Positions 13,632-24,853 of a stretch of 64,000 nt of DNA are shown here, in pieces. This DNA is from Cyanoderma ruficeps (taxonomy: Eukaryota; Chordata; Aves; Passeriformes; Timaliidae). The stretch is from assembly GCA_008694505.1 (NCBI GenBank), contig VZDJ01000301.1, positions 1,403,485 through 1,467,484 of the forward strand, given 5' to 3'. Within the stretch, counting starts at the first letter, position 1; the number at the start of each line of letters is the position of its first letter. Under the pieces are notes generated by a model that was given only the letters and a program-made list of their open reading frames with translations, did not search any database and had not been told where the DNA came from. A program made the position numbers and the translations under genes.

Positions 13632-14300
13632 CTTCTGCTGCAGGGCAGGCTGCTGCGGGGCCAGCACTGGGTCAGTGATGTAGGTCTTCTTCGTGCCCTG
13701 CGGCTGGTAGAGCCCAGGGGCAGCCTGGCCCATGGCGTTACTGGCAGGATACGCCGGCTCGGCCTTCCAGGAGCTCTGTGGCATGTAGGGCGCCTCGGAG
13801 CCGTTCCTGCCGCCGTAGCCCCCGTAGTAGGGGTCCTGGTACCGGCCCTGCGGAGGCGCGTATCCGTAGGCAGGCTCGGCGGGCCGGCCGGGCGGAGGAG
13901 CGTAGCCGTAGTTGGGCCCGTGGGGCTGCGGCGCTCCGTACTGAGGGGCCGCGGGCTGGCGGGACGGCGCGGCGCCATAGGGCTGGCCGGGCCCCAGGCT
14001 GCCATAGTGCCCGGGCTGCTGGCTGGGCGGTTGGTAGTGCGGGCTGGGCTGGGCCGTCCTCACCTGCACGTTGAAGGCCGGGCGGCTCGGCGTGGAGGCC
14101 GTGGCGTAGGAGGCCGGCACCGGCTGAGGCTTCAGAGTGCCAACGGGAGTGACCGGGATGGGCTGCCCTGGGCCCTTGGCAGTGGACTTCTTGGTGGCAG
14201 TGAGGGGAGGCTGGTTGGGGATGATCATCCGCTTGTGGCCGGTGACAGGAGTGGACACAGATGGGGTGGCGGTAGTGGAGCTGCTCGAGGTGCCAGAGCC
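13632..14300 (-). CDS. LPP: LPP internal coding exon (proline/tyrosine-rich linker)
   Basis: This is the large LPP exon of 223 codons, phase 0 at both ends, running from GSGTSSSS to PALQQK. Conserved LPP landmarks are STPVTGHKRM (residues 16-25), IPNQPPLTATKKST (27-40), GTLKPQPVPASY (54-65), FNVQV (76-80), AQPSPHY (83-89) and KKTYITDP (204-211). The segment is a low-complexity, probably disordered linker rich in Pro, Gly, Ala, Gln and Tyr (17 tyrosines). It joins the export-signal region to the C-terminal LIM domains, which are outside the window. Residues 131-158 form two 14-residue quasi-repeats beginning YGYAPP. The middle, about residues 90-175, differs much more from the mammalian sequence I remember than the two ends do. 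The exon is extremely GC- and CpG-rich compared with both introns. The acceptor follows a pyrimidine tract ending CTCTCCAG and the donor is AAG|GTAAGA. Identification is firm. Confidence 0.96.
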
Positions 14301-14330
14301 CTGGAGAGGAAGGAGAGACAGGATTAGCAG
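14301..14330 (-). other. LPP: Splice acceptor of the 13632-14300 exon
   Basis: The minus strand shows a near-continuous pyrimidine tract (CTGTCTCTCCTTCCTCTCCAG in overlapping parts) ending CAG directly before the GGC codon. A GCTAATC sequence just upstream fits a branch-point consensus. Open reading continues through the tract by chance, so the exon start rests on the acceptor and on where LPP similarity begins. Confidence 0.87.
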
Positions 14331-17300
14331 GAGGGGCCACTCGGGCACTGGGTCGAGCAACGAGGGTGGAAATGGGAGTTTACAGAAACATCTGTGCAGC
14401 AACTCAAACTGCTTAGGAAAGCAAGAATAACCTAGGGCCATGCGTTATAGACTGGTAATAACAACCTTCCCCTGCTCTGACAGAACAGGGACGGCACCGC
14501 AGCAGCCAAGAAGAACTGCCGTGTGTGGCATTTCATCTCTCCTTGGAGGCTTCTCAGCCGCCTCCAAACAAATAAACAAATTAAAAAATGATGCATGCAA
14601 AAAAAAAAAAGGGAGACTCGCTAGAGGATAATTAGGGAAAACCCCATGCATTCCTGTGAAAATAAGGCCATTCTGAGAAAGAGAGAAAATGAGATTATAG
14701 TCTCTATGGAGACATGAAATTCCTTGGGTCCCTACAGCACTTGAAGGGTTCTGCCCCAATACAGGAGCTCCTTTAACTGCACAGGAGGCAGCAGATTGGG
14801 ATACCCTGCAAGTAGGTCCCAGGCTGTAAGAATGAACTCTGATCAAAGCAAATCACTGAGGTGTCCCTACCCTGGCTGTATTGGTTGAAAACCTGGAGTG
14901 ACCCCAGAAAAGTTAAATGCTACACATGCTTCATTAAAGGGCAGAAAGCAGGTCAGGATTTCCAAGAGTTTCAGAAGTCAGCTCCTACCATGGCAGCCAT
15001 GTAACTCTGCACTGGTGCCCCAGGCACAGCAATGCTGGGGCAGCTAGGGAAGAGGATCACAGCAAATGCTGCTGCTTCCCGCGATTTGGCCACAGAATTA
15101 AGCTTTGGTGCAGTGACGCCATCTAATAGGCATCATACATCCTTCAGTCTAATGTACTTGTTTGTCTGGCTTACCTTGCATTTAAATGTTCAGAAACATC
15201 AGAATGAAAGACATCCTTGTTAAAGTGCTAACAATGTGAAATAGTTTCTGAAGAACACTGACAAACACTCTTTATGTCTTTTCACTGTATCATAGAAGAG
15301 TAACTTGAATTTCCAGAGTTTGGGATTAGGTGAAATTTCTTGCTTCTCTATTTTCCTTTATTCTACAAGAGTACCTGAATTTTATGCCTTCTGTAGAGAA
15401 ATGCATTAAAGTGAAGACATGCAGTTTAACTGCACTTAACACCATAATTATATGATGTTATATCTCGTTCAAACTTCATGTACCAGGCTTGATCACATCC
15501 ATGATCTGCTTGATAACCTACAAGTTCACAGCAGCCCAAAGGCAGACCAGCTCAGCCTTCATCCATGCTTATGTGCACTCTCTAAGGCTTATGTGCCGCC
15601 TTTAAACGACCAACCTTGTATTTGTCCTCAGGTGCTCCTGCTTTATGCAGGCACCCTGACCTGCACCTACTGCTCCAGCACCCTCTTGCTGGGGTGGGCA
15701 TGGTGAGGACTCTTCTGGACATGCACAAGCTGTACTGGGGCCAGAGAAATCCTGTGCCTGGTCAGCAGGTGGCGGCAATTAATTGCTGCCAAACCACCCA
15801 GAGGGGGTTGGGGGAACTTCAGCCACCCTGAGCCTCCAAGGGTTCCAAACTCATCCTCTGAATGGGGTGGGAGAAACTCATGCTCTGTACAGGGTGGTTG
15901 TGTCCGCCAACATTTGGTAACCGCCGCACACAAAGAAAAAGAAGATAAGTGCAAGCCACTCAGCTTCCAGTGCACAGCCTACAAGAAACTCTGCCCAAGG
16001 GATAAGGAAGCTCTACCACCCAACTGGCAGCTCTTCCCTGGTGATGCGCAAATACTTTTTTGCTGATGCACTGGTAAAGACCTTACTCCTGCAATCACAC
16101 CTTCAGGGCAAACCTCCCACAAGGAAACACTATAAATCAGTAAAAAAAACCCCAAACTAACAGGCAAATAAGAGCATCGGTTTGTTTTGAGAGATATAAA
16201 AGGTATGTATTCAGAGGTGGGGAATAATAAGGCAGCAAACTTCTGCTGGAGGAAAAACATCTCAATGTATTCACACCCTGACCTTGCTAACAGACCCATG
16301 ACAAGGCAGCACACAGACTGAAGAGATTTTGAATCTGAGTGCAAGGAAGGGCTGAAGTGTGTCTCAGTTGAACTGCAGGGGCAGAGACAGGTTAAGGGTC
16401 TGTAGCCCACCATTAATACAGCCTGATACTTCTACTTCTGAAACACCTGATGAGAAGCCAGCACTCCTCCATCCCTGCATCAGAACACAACTGCACCAGC
16501 ACCCATTGCTAGCAAGAAAACTTCTTTTTTGTCAGAATTGTTCTCCTATGTCAGGTTGGCATTTATGCCTGGGAGTGCCAGAAACTTTCCCATTTCCTCA
16601 CCTATTTCATTCTAGTAAATTACAGCTGCTTGTCCACTTACTGTAATGGGATGAAAGGTCCACAATGCAGCACTGTGTAATTACCACCAGAAAAGCATTT
16701 TTTTTTCCGTGTGAAGAGGTAGAAGGTAGATAATGTTATAAAGACAATGGCCTGTCTGGGGGAGGGAGAAAGACCAAACCAAAACAACGTAAGCGGGCCC
16801 TGTTCAGCACATTCTGTATTTCTGAACGCAGACTCTGGAAGCAGGTCATGACAGACACTACTAAAGCTCTTCTGATCCTATCTCAAGAACTGGGGGACTT
16901 TAATCTTACACATAAACATCCACATAACACTTCACTTAATGGGTTGATGCCAGTCTCCTGCCTGGACTGAAATACACCTTACGAATGAATGACAAACCCT
17001 TCTTCCAAAAAACACCCCAAACCCTCACAATCTGTGGACTGGCACTGAGCAGCTCCTGTGTTTGACACTACAGAGAGGATGAATTGGAGTATCCCCTCCT
17101 GCACCAGAATCCAGTGAAGGAAGGTGGCAATTCGGGGGAGCAGAGCCCAAACTTTGCTACCAACTCCCCAGCGAAGGCCCGAGCTAACAAGTACCGGCTG
17201 CGTTGTGGCATCAAACCACAGGCTGCCTTGAGGAGGAGGAAGTTTGCATCAGTAGGAGTCCCCAGAGGCACCCTTGGTGACTCATTCTGAATTCCTCTGA

Positions 17301-19198
17301 GGGCACTGGGCAAGTGTGTGATGAAAGCTGGGGTTTAGTGGGGGGAGGTGTAAGGCTAGCTGATGTGGTATAGTAGAGAAATAGGACAGGCTGCAGGGGA
17401 TTTAACACTACTGGAGCGTTGATGATTTATGGGAACACAAGTTGGTTGTAGTTCTTGTGCAAGGGCACAGGTGAGGTATCACCATAAATCCTTTGCCCTT
17501 TTGCCTGACACAGAGAAGGGTGGCCACAGTCCAGCCATGCACTCAAATATCACCCCAGGCTTAAACCTTAAGATTACCAATGGATTAAGAGAAAACTTTA
17601 GAAATGAACAGTAACTATGGACAAGATTCCTGCTCTGAGGACAGGAATGTGTAGAAGGATGAGGAAAGGGTACTCAGATACCACTAGAAGAGAGATTTCA
17701 ACAGCTGTCTGGAAGGCACTAGGAGGACAGGAGGGATGGATGAGGCTCTCAAGATGCCAGGTAGATGGAGTAATGAACAGAAGGCTGGAAGGGGCTGTCT
17801 ATATCACTGGGTACAGTCTAGCAAAAGTTGACTGTCACAAATTTTTCATCCAAGTGAATGCATAGAACTTCCATCAACACGAGGTAACCTCATCCAAAAG
17901 CACGTCAAGGTGACAACCCAGAAACATGAAAAAAGTAGAAACAGGAGAAAGAAAAAGGAGAAAGACAAAGAGTGAATTCATAGGAGCACAGGCATCCCTT
18001 TCTCCAGCAGCTCCTGGACAGCTCATTTCAAAACCATACTGCATTTGCAAGTGATTATCGCAGCCAAACACGCTCTCTGACATCCTCTGAGGGCTGTTTT
18101 CAGAGGAAGACAGGCTTTCCTCTGCTCACCATGCCCTGATGAAACCGTCTGACACACTTCGCAAGTGCAAATTAAAACCACGCTACTTACCATCAACCCC
18201 TTCTTGCAAATTCATATTTGCAAAGAGAGTAAACTAGAAACCCCAGGTGTTGATAACATAGAGTCGTTAAGAGAAACTAGAGTAGGAAGGAGTTAAATTC
18301 AGAACCTCATCTACCACAAGCATTATAATACAAAATCTTTTTTTTTTTAAATGGGAAAGCACAAGAGCCTTGTTTAAACACAGATGGAAGTACCTAAATG
18401 TACTGCCTCTTCTACAAATGAATTATCCAGCAGTTCAAGTAAAGGTGAACTAATACTGACAAAATCAAGTAAAACTCAATCAAATGTGGGAGGAAGAAAA
18501 ACCCCAAAACACTTCTAAAAAAGTCTACCATGTGTAACTATAAGGGGAATCATTTTGCTTGGCAAATCCTGCCTTGTATTCTTAAGTGCAGAGGAGGTTT
18601 ATAAACATTTTCAGAAGTTTCTTGTACCAACCATCATAGGAAAAGTCTATGGCATTGTGATAAAGCCATGCTGTCCAAGGGATATAACTGTCAGAGCTGG
18701 GTGTCTGGATTCAAAACTACCCTGGTAGGGAAACCCAAAATCCTGAGCATCTTTGATTCTTCACCTTGTAGAAATTATTTAGATCTTAAATTAAATTCAA
18801 TGTACATCTACAACTAAAAAGTCATTGCATAGGTACTAGGGATGAAACCTGTTGTTCTACAGAAATTAACCTATAATTCTTTACCACTTGTCAGAGTTAA
18901 ATCTTAAAAAGAGTATAGAACAATCACAGCCTACAGCATGAGCATAATTCTATATGATCACCTGGAATCAATATGAAAAGGACTTCATTCTTTGACTTTG
19001 CACATTTGCAGAATTATTTTTATAGAATCCCTTCAGTTACTCAAGTTTCAGAGACTGAATCAAAAATGCCAATACAAAGTTTACCACATTCTATTCAATT
19101 CTCCAGACATTTTTTCATAAAGGTACAGTTGAATAGCTTTAGCCCTTTAGCTGTCAAATTATCCAAATTATCACATATAAAGATACATTACTGAAGCT

Positions 19199-19391
19199 CA
19201 GTGATTTTCAACCTTTATGCTCGGCAGCCCCCAAATGTTTTTTCAGAAGAGACAAGATCCTTTATGGAGAAAGTTAATCTATTGACAATAAACACAGCTT
19301 TTTGAGTTACCTTTCATTGAATTCTTCTTAGTTACCTTAGGAGTGATCCATGGACCCCCAGGGTTTGCAGAGCAGAGGTTGAGAACCACGG
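19199..19391. mobile_element. hAT-like nonautonomous DNA transposon (MITE)
   Basis: The element is about 193 bases long. It starts CAGTGATTTTCAACC and ends GGTTGAGAACCACGG; the terminal inverted repeats match the hAT-type consensus CAGTGGTTCTCAACC with a few changes. The inverted similarity continues inward (GCTCGGCAGCCCCCAAA against GCTCTGCAAACCCTGGGGG). The flanking 8-mers are CTGAAGCT (19191-19198) and CTCTAGCT (19392-19399), identical at 6 of 8 positions, which fits the 8-bp target duplication of hAT elements after long decay. It has no coding capacity. I cannot assign a subfamily. Confidence 0.68.
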
Positions 19392-22300
19392 CTCTAGCTG
19401 GGGCTGTCTTTTTTGGGCATTTCAGCCACTAATTACTCCAGGATAGGAATGAAACAATTCTTCTTCCTCGAAAGGCAGAAACCTGGCAACTACCGGTGGG
19501 CTGAACCCAGGATGCGGCGTTCTCAGGGGGCTGCCAGTTCACCGGGTCACTGCAGCATCCCTCCTCCTAACTCGGCCCCTCTCCTGCATGGTCCACTGAC
19601 ACAAGCTGGGCTGAAACACAGGGCCAGCTCAGGCCACCTGAAATCCTTTAAGTAGCACTCAATGGTGGTGGAAGTTGGAGGCCTGGGTGGGAAGGGCAGC
19701 AAATGGTGAAAAATTAACTTGGCTTTTCCTAACATCAGGGATGGGCATTCACCTTGGCTAGCTGGAGATGCTTAAAGCTCTCTCTCTGAAATGTATCTCC
19801 ACAGGGTCATTTATCCCGTTCTAATATTGAAGCCTAAAACAGGGGAGATGAATCATCCACTGGGGGAATCTACTTCACTCCGCTGACTGTAAAAGAAGCG
19901 TAAAAACAGGCAAGACAAGTCACTGAATATTTAGACAGCACAAGTTAGTGGAGACAAATTCCACAATAAGCAGGTAATTTTGATGTGACTGTAAGAAGCA
20001 GAGATCCCTTTTCCCTGCATTAAGTGCTCTGCCACTCAAGCTCAGCTACAGCAGCACACCAAAGGGATTTCTGAGTGCCAGCAGCTCAGACAATCTGCCA
20101 GGATCCTGCAGCACCCTGTAGCCAAGGCATGACCAAGAGGTTGTGTTGCAAGTTTATTTCTAGAGTATGAAGGGGGCTGACATGAATGTGACACCTTTCC
20201 CCACCTCCTCTTCCACCTCTGCGCTGAACAGTGGCTCCTACTGGAATTGCAGCTGCTGCTTTTCCAGGAGCAGCATCTGGGCTGAGTCTCCCTTCTGCCT
20301 GAGGCAGCAAACCTCAACTCCCCCTCAGTATGGGAGTGATAACCCCAGAGGAAAAAAAAAATACTTTGCTACGAAACCTGGGCCTCTGGGTACCTGAAAA
20401 TGTGAACAGGCATTTTAGGGGGTTTCCTGACGTGCAGACACCTCTACCTCCTGCTGACTTCAAATTCTGTATTTGAACAAGCTGCTTTGCCAGTGATAAT
20501 GTATGGCCAAGTTCCCCTGAACCTGTCTGAACCTTTTTCTGTCTGAAATAACATCTGGGTGAAAATGAGAAATCTGGCCTCTCCTTTGGGACTTGCAAAT
20601 GCCTGGAGTCCTGGTAGAGCTCCAGCTGGGCTGCTTCATGTCCAGTGATCTTGAGTGGATGGACTGCTCCCATTTAGCATACCTGATGCATTTTCAATAT
20701 ACAGCATTCCCTGGCCTTCTTTAAATGTCCAGACAGTCCAAGCACACACACATCTTTACAACTCTGCGCTGCTGCTATGCCGTGCACACAGCTCAGTTGC
20801 TAACACAGATTTTTTTTTAAGTGTCAAAATGTCCTTAGAACCCAATCCAAAGTTTTGAAGTCTGGTCCAAACCTTAAACCCCCTCAGCCAAAACATGCTT
20901 ATAATCAGATGAAGTTTTTCTTTACGCTTTCATCGTTCTCTCATTTCTAGTTTACGGCTGACAAGCGAGTGTCACGGATGTATGGGCTGTGCATGGATCA
21001 GCAGCCACACTCAGACTTCGCAGATGTGGGATTCAATTTGCTGGCTTGATCACCAGAAGCTATCAAGGTACTCAAACAGACTGCTCCCAGGCATTACACC
21101 AGAAGAAGAAGAGGAGAAATCTAATAAAGTGTTCATCTCTGGTTCTCATATGAAGAGAATACCTTGTGAGTGCCACTAAGTGTTACAGGAACACAACTGC
21201 TTCTGAGCTTTGATCTGTTTTTCAGCTGCTACCACAGGTGGAAAAGGAGTCAACACAGTTGTTAATGTTTCTGTCCATAACCTCTCTCGTACTCCTTGTG
21301 ATGGCCCAGCCTGAAACCATGGGAGATGATGCACAGAAGAAAAGGTGCTAAGAGTTGACCTCCAATATTTTATCCTGGGAAACAGCCTTCCACAACTGAT
21401 GTGTGCAGTTACACACACCTTGGTTCAGCTTTCAGTGTGGGTGTCAAGTGTTTTAGGCAATCTGGGTTTCTGCTTTGCAACACTCCATTAATTCCAAAGA
21501 GTCTGAACACATCTGAAAAATTTGGTCTCCAAAACACAACAGTGTTATTCCAGGAAAGAATTTCCTTCTCAGTTTCATATTTACTTTTTTGTTTACCTAA
21601 TACTATTGCTACGATGACTACTCTGAGCTTTTTTATTTGCTTTTCCTTTTCTGATGACTGATCATCTGGTATTTATGAGAAGGACTTTGTGCGAGACCAG
21701 TTTTAAAAGATGTACAAACAATTGACCTAAATACTTTTAATTCTGGTGGACAGTCAAGGTCCATAACTCTAGCTTAGTTAATTGAAAGCATTAGTTTTGA
21801 TTTTAACTCTTCTATTTAAGCAATTCCACTTGAGCACTTTAAATGCAGTAGCAACTTTATCTATAACGATATCAGATATCAGCATGAGTTATAATTATAA
21901 CTGTCAAAAAGTTACAGAAGATGCCAGTCAAGAGAAGTTATATGTTTCCTGAATTCATCTTGGGATATTTCTCTAATTTCCCACTCTCATCACTAAAATG
22001 ACATTATTTGCACCCATCTGGACCTGAGGACCATGCAATGGCAGCCCCCTGCACAGATTTAATCAGTGGCACACGGACTCGGCAGTAAATTACATGAAGA
22101 GCTGTAAAAAGGCACCACAGCCCTTGGGCCACACCAGAAGGCAGAACTACCAAGGACAATCCCAGAAGCAAAGACCACAAAAAACCAGCACCACACCATG
22201 TGAAGACAAGTCACCACGTGCATGGAGCACTGAAACAGAGCTCCTTAAGGAACACCTCCTCTAAGTCTTAGCAATGCAGGAATGCCCAAAGCATTTCCAT

Positions 22301-23367
22301 TCACCAAACTGGGCCCTTCTAACGGGCTGAATAAATTCCCTTGCTTAATTTAGGCAAATATTGCTAAGCCTGAAAATTGGGAAGCCCCCACTCCCTATAA
22401 ATAAGAACTTTGGGTAAGCAAAGTATTTTTATGACTTTTGCTATTACTAAGCTAGTAAAACTTCAAGTATCATAATTACAGCACCCACAGACTTTTTTCC
22501 TTCCTTTTATAACTTGCTCTTTGTAATGGAAAAGAAGTTCCTGTGCATGACAAATATGGGCAGGTTTGAGTGTTATACCACCAACCAAGGATGTGCATCA
22601 TGATTACAAAAAGTGGATTAAGAAGGTAGAAAGGAAGATGCATGAGTGAGGGAAGAGGTCTGCACCTGTGAGTGACAGGACAAAATTACACATATATGAA
22701 GTCTTCTGGAGAAGTCTTTTACAATTTATATGGAAAAGTTATCATTTTCTATTGTGTGTTGAACAACAGATACACAGAACAGTCCAAAACCACTATAAAA
22801 ACTTCTCATTTCCTACTAAATTGCAAAGGAGTTTTAGAGTGTTTATAGAGTATACAAGCTTTTTTCCTTTATTAGTTCTAGAGAACAGTAAAAGAGTGTG
22901 CATATGCACACATAAAATAATAGGAAATACATATGCACCCAGATACTACATGGTTTACTTTGTGTTACTTTTTATTTGTTTACGATTCCATTTATTTGCT
23001 GCATTGCATTTATAACCTATTTATCTTTTCAAATTCCAAAACTCTATTAAACCAGATTTAAAACACTATCCTACCAGAGGGCATAAACATTTTCAAATGT
23101 TAGTATTGTCTCTATTTCCTGTGAAAACCATGTGTTTTCATTCTTCTTTTCCCCATATCTTAAAGCTTGTGCAAATAGCAGTACAGAAGAGCAGAAGCAT
23201 CAGTGAATAATTCCATGTCCATACAACATCTGCTTTCTTATGGTTCATTTGAGGTCCAGAACCCACTGTCATCTGCCAGTATTTTTAGTGGGCTACAAAA
23301 TGCTTCAAGTTAATAAGTTGAGTGGTTAGCAGCAGGAAAAAAACTATACAGCCACACCAAAAAAATA

Positions 23368-23416
23368 AGAGTCTAACAAAAAAAAAAAAAAGACCAAACC
23401 AAAAAACCAACACCCA
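23368..23416. repeat. A-rich / A-C low-complexity tract
   Basis: About thirteen consecutive A residues are followed by CCAAACC and AACCAACACCC type sequence. It is similar in style to the tracts at 24194-24345 and 36084-36186. Confidence 0.85.
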
Positions 23417-24193
23417 TAAAAGACAGGCATATGTGACAAAGAGGTTATTTTCCTATTAGGTTCAGTATACACCTTTCCAAAAGGCTGACGAGCTCCAACA
23501 ACAGGTCAAATTTAACAGTTTTCCCAGATGGCTCCTTCTGGGAAGTGGAGTGGAACGTTCCTCATTTATCCGTCTGCCTGGGTTATCACCACTGCCCAAA
23601 ATACCTTAATCTTTCCACAGTATCACAGACTCCAAGCACGATGCTGAGAAATCTGATTGGAAAGGTTTTCTTTCACCCGCTGTAGCTTTTAAAATTAGTC
23701 TCCACGTATATAAATACATACACCAAGATACACAGAAACCCCCTGCAGCACTTCTAGTCGAAACACCAGGGCAGTACTGTAACTAGTCAGAAAAAGTGAA
23801 AGAGAGAGCATTAATTCACAGCACAAGCAAAAAAGCCATCTGTACCACAGAAACACTTGGATATGAAACAATACAGAAAGTTAAGATTATTTTTAAATTC
23901 AAGTATTAACTCAGAATAATCACTGTTTCTGCACTATTTTCCTCTTTTCACAGAACATATAATTACATTAAATGTATGGCAAATAAAGTGTTTACTCAAA
24001 TAACCCACTGATAAAAATTTAGAATCGTAACAGTATCACTGTAAAAAGCCTGTGCAGAAGAATGTCAAATCCATTGCCTCACCAGGCTTCGTTCTGTTGT
24101 AAATGGCATTATAAATTAATCCAGTTTTTCTAAATATGCCTTGAGGAAATGAGACCACAAATAGCCATTGTAAGCTTTAATATAAAAAATCCA

Positions 24194-24345
24194 CAGAAAA
24201 AAAACCCCAAAACAAAACAAACCAAAACCAACCAAACAAAAAAATAAAAACGAACAAACAAACAAACAAACAAAACCAACAAAAACCCCCAAAACACAAA
24301 AACCCAACAAAAACACAAAAACCCAACAAAACCCACAACCAAATA
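24194..24345. repeat. A/C-only low-complexity tract with (AAAC)n
   Basis: About 150 bases are almost entirely A and C on the plus strand. They include an (AAAC)n run (AACAAACAAACAAACAAAC) and two copies of AAAAACCCAACAAAA. Opposite-strand open frames here (24116-24361, 24130-24342) translate to a monotonous Phe/Val/Leu/Gly string and are artefacts of composition. Confidence 0.93.
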
Positions 24346-24750
24346 AACCCATTCTCTTCATTCTTAACCAGAATGCAAGAGCTGTGTTTTTAATGACTGA
24401 TAGAGCTGACTAGGTTATATAGTTTGTCCAAAAATGTCAACCTTTCTTGATACAGGTAAGTACTATATTCTAGTTTAGTAACAGTCTTTCTCCTTTGCTT
24501 CCTTTCTGCTCAGTGAGTTTTAGGAAGAAAAAAAGAAGTTCCTAAACTTCATCACTGATGACCTAATGGGCCCAATTAAGTTATGATTTGTAATTTTTCC
24601 CATTTACACTGCTCTTGAACCAAAATAACATCCCAAAACATTTGCTCCATGGCTTGCTGACTGGGTTATCACAGTCACAGCTTAGAACTAAAATACTCTT
24701 CCATACCCCTCAGTGCCTGAAATACATTTTTTAAAAGCGCTTTATATCAA

Positions 24751-24853
24751 GCCAGATTCTGATCTCTGTGACAGTGGAGCCAGCTCAAGTGTGTCTGTTG
24801 ACTCCAGCAGATTTACCCTGAACACACTGGCTGCTGCAGATCTGGATTTGGCC
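24751..24853. mobile_element. Ancient sauropsid/amniote inverted-repeat element (MITE-like)
   Basis: This segment begins GCCAGATTCTGATCTCTGTG and ends CAGATCTGGATTTGGCC, so its ends are imperfect inverted copies of each other (about 11-12 of 15 positions). The interior (GACTCCAGCAGATTTACCCTG) resembles a family I remember from turtle, crocodile and bird genomes whose ends read GCCAGATTCTGATCTC and whose interior carries GTAACTCC/GATTTACAC motifs. I do not recall its formal name. Confidence 0.5.

Noticed and set aside
13566..14327. Long plus-strand open frame (253 codons) antisense to the LPP linker exon, and other overlapping frames there.
   Set aside because: The exon is GC-rich with GC-ending codons, so stop codons are rare in all frames. 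The product is Arg/Gly/Val monotony with no known family, and the minus-strand frame matches LPP with proper splice sites.
24116..24361. Minus-strand frame encoding a very hydrophobic 81-residue string that could look like a membrane protein.
   Set aside because: It is the translation of an A/C-only low-complexity tract. The Phe/Val/Leu/Gly pattern follows directly from T/G codons.
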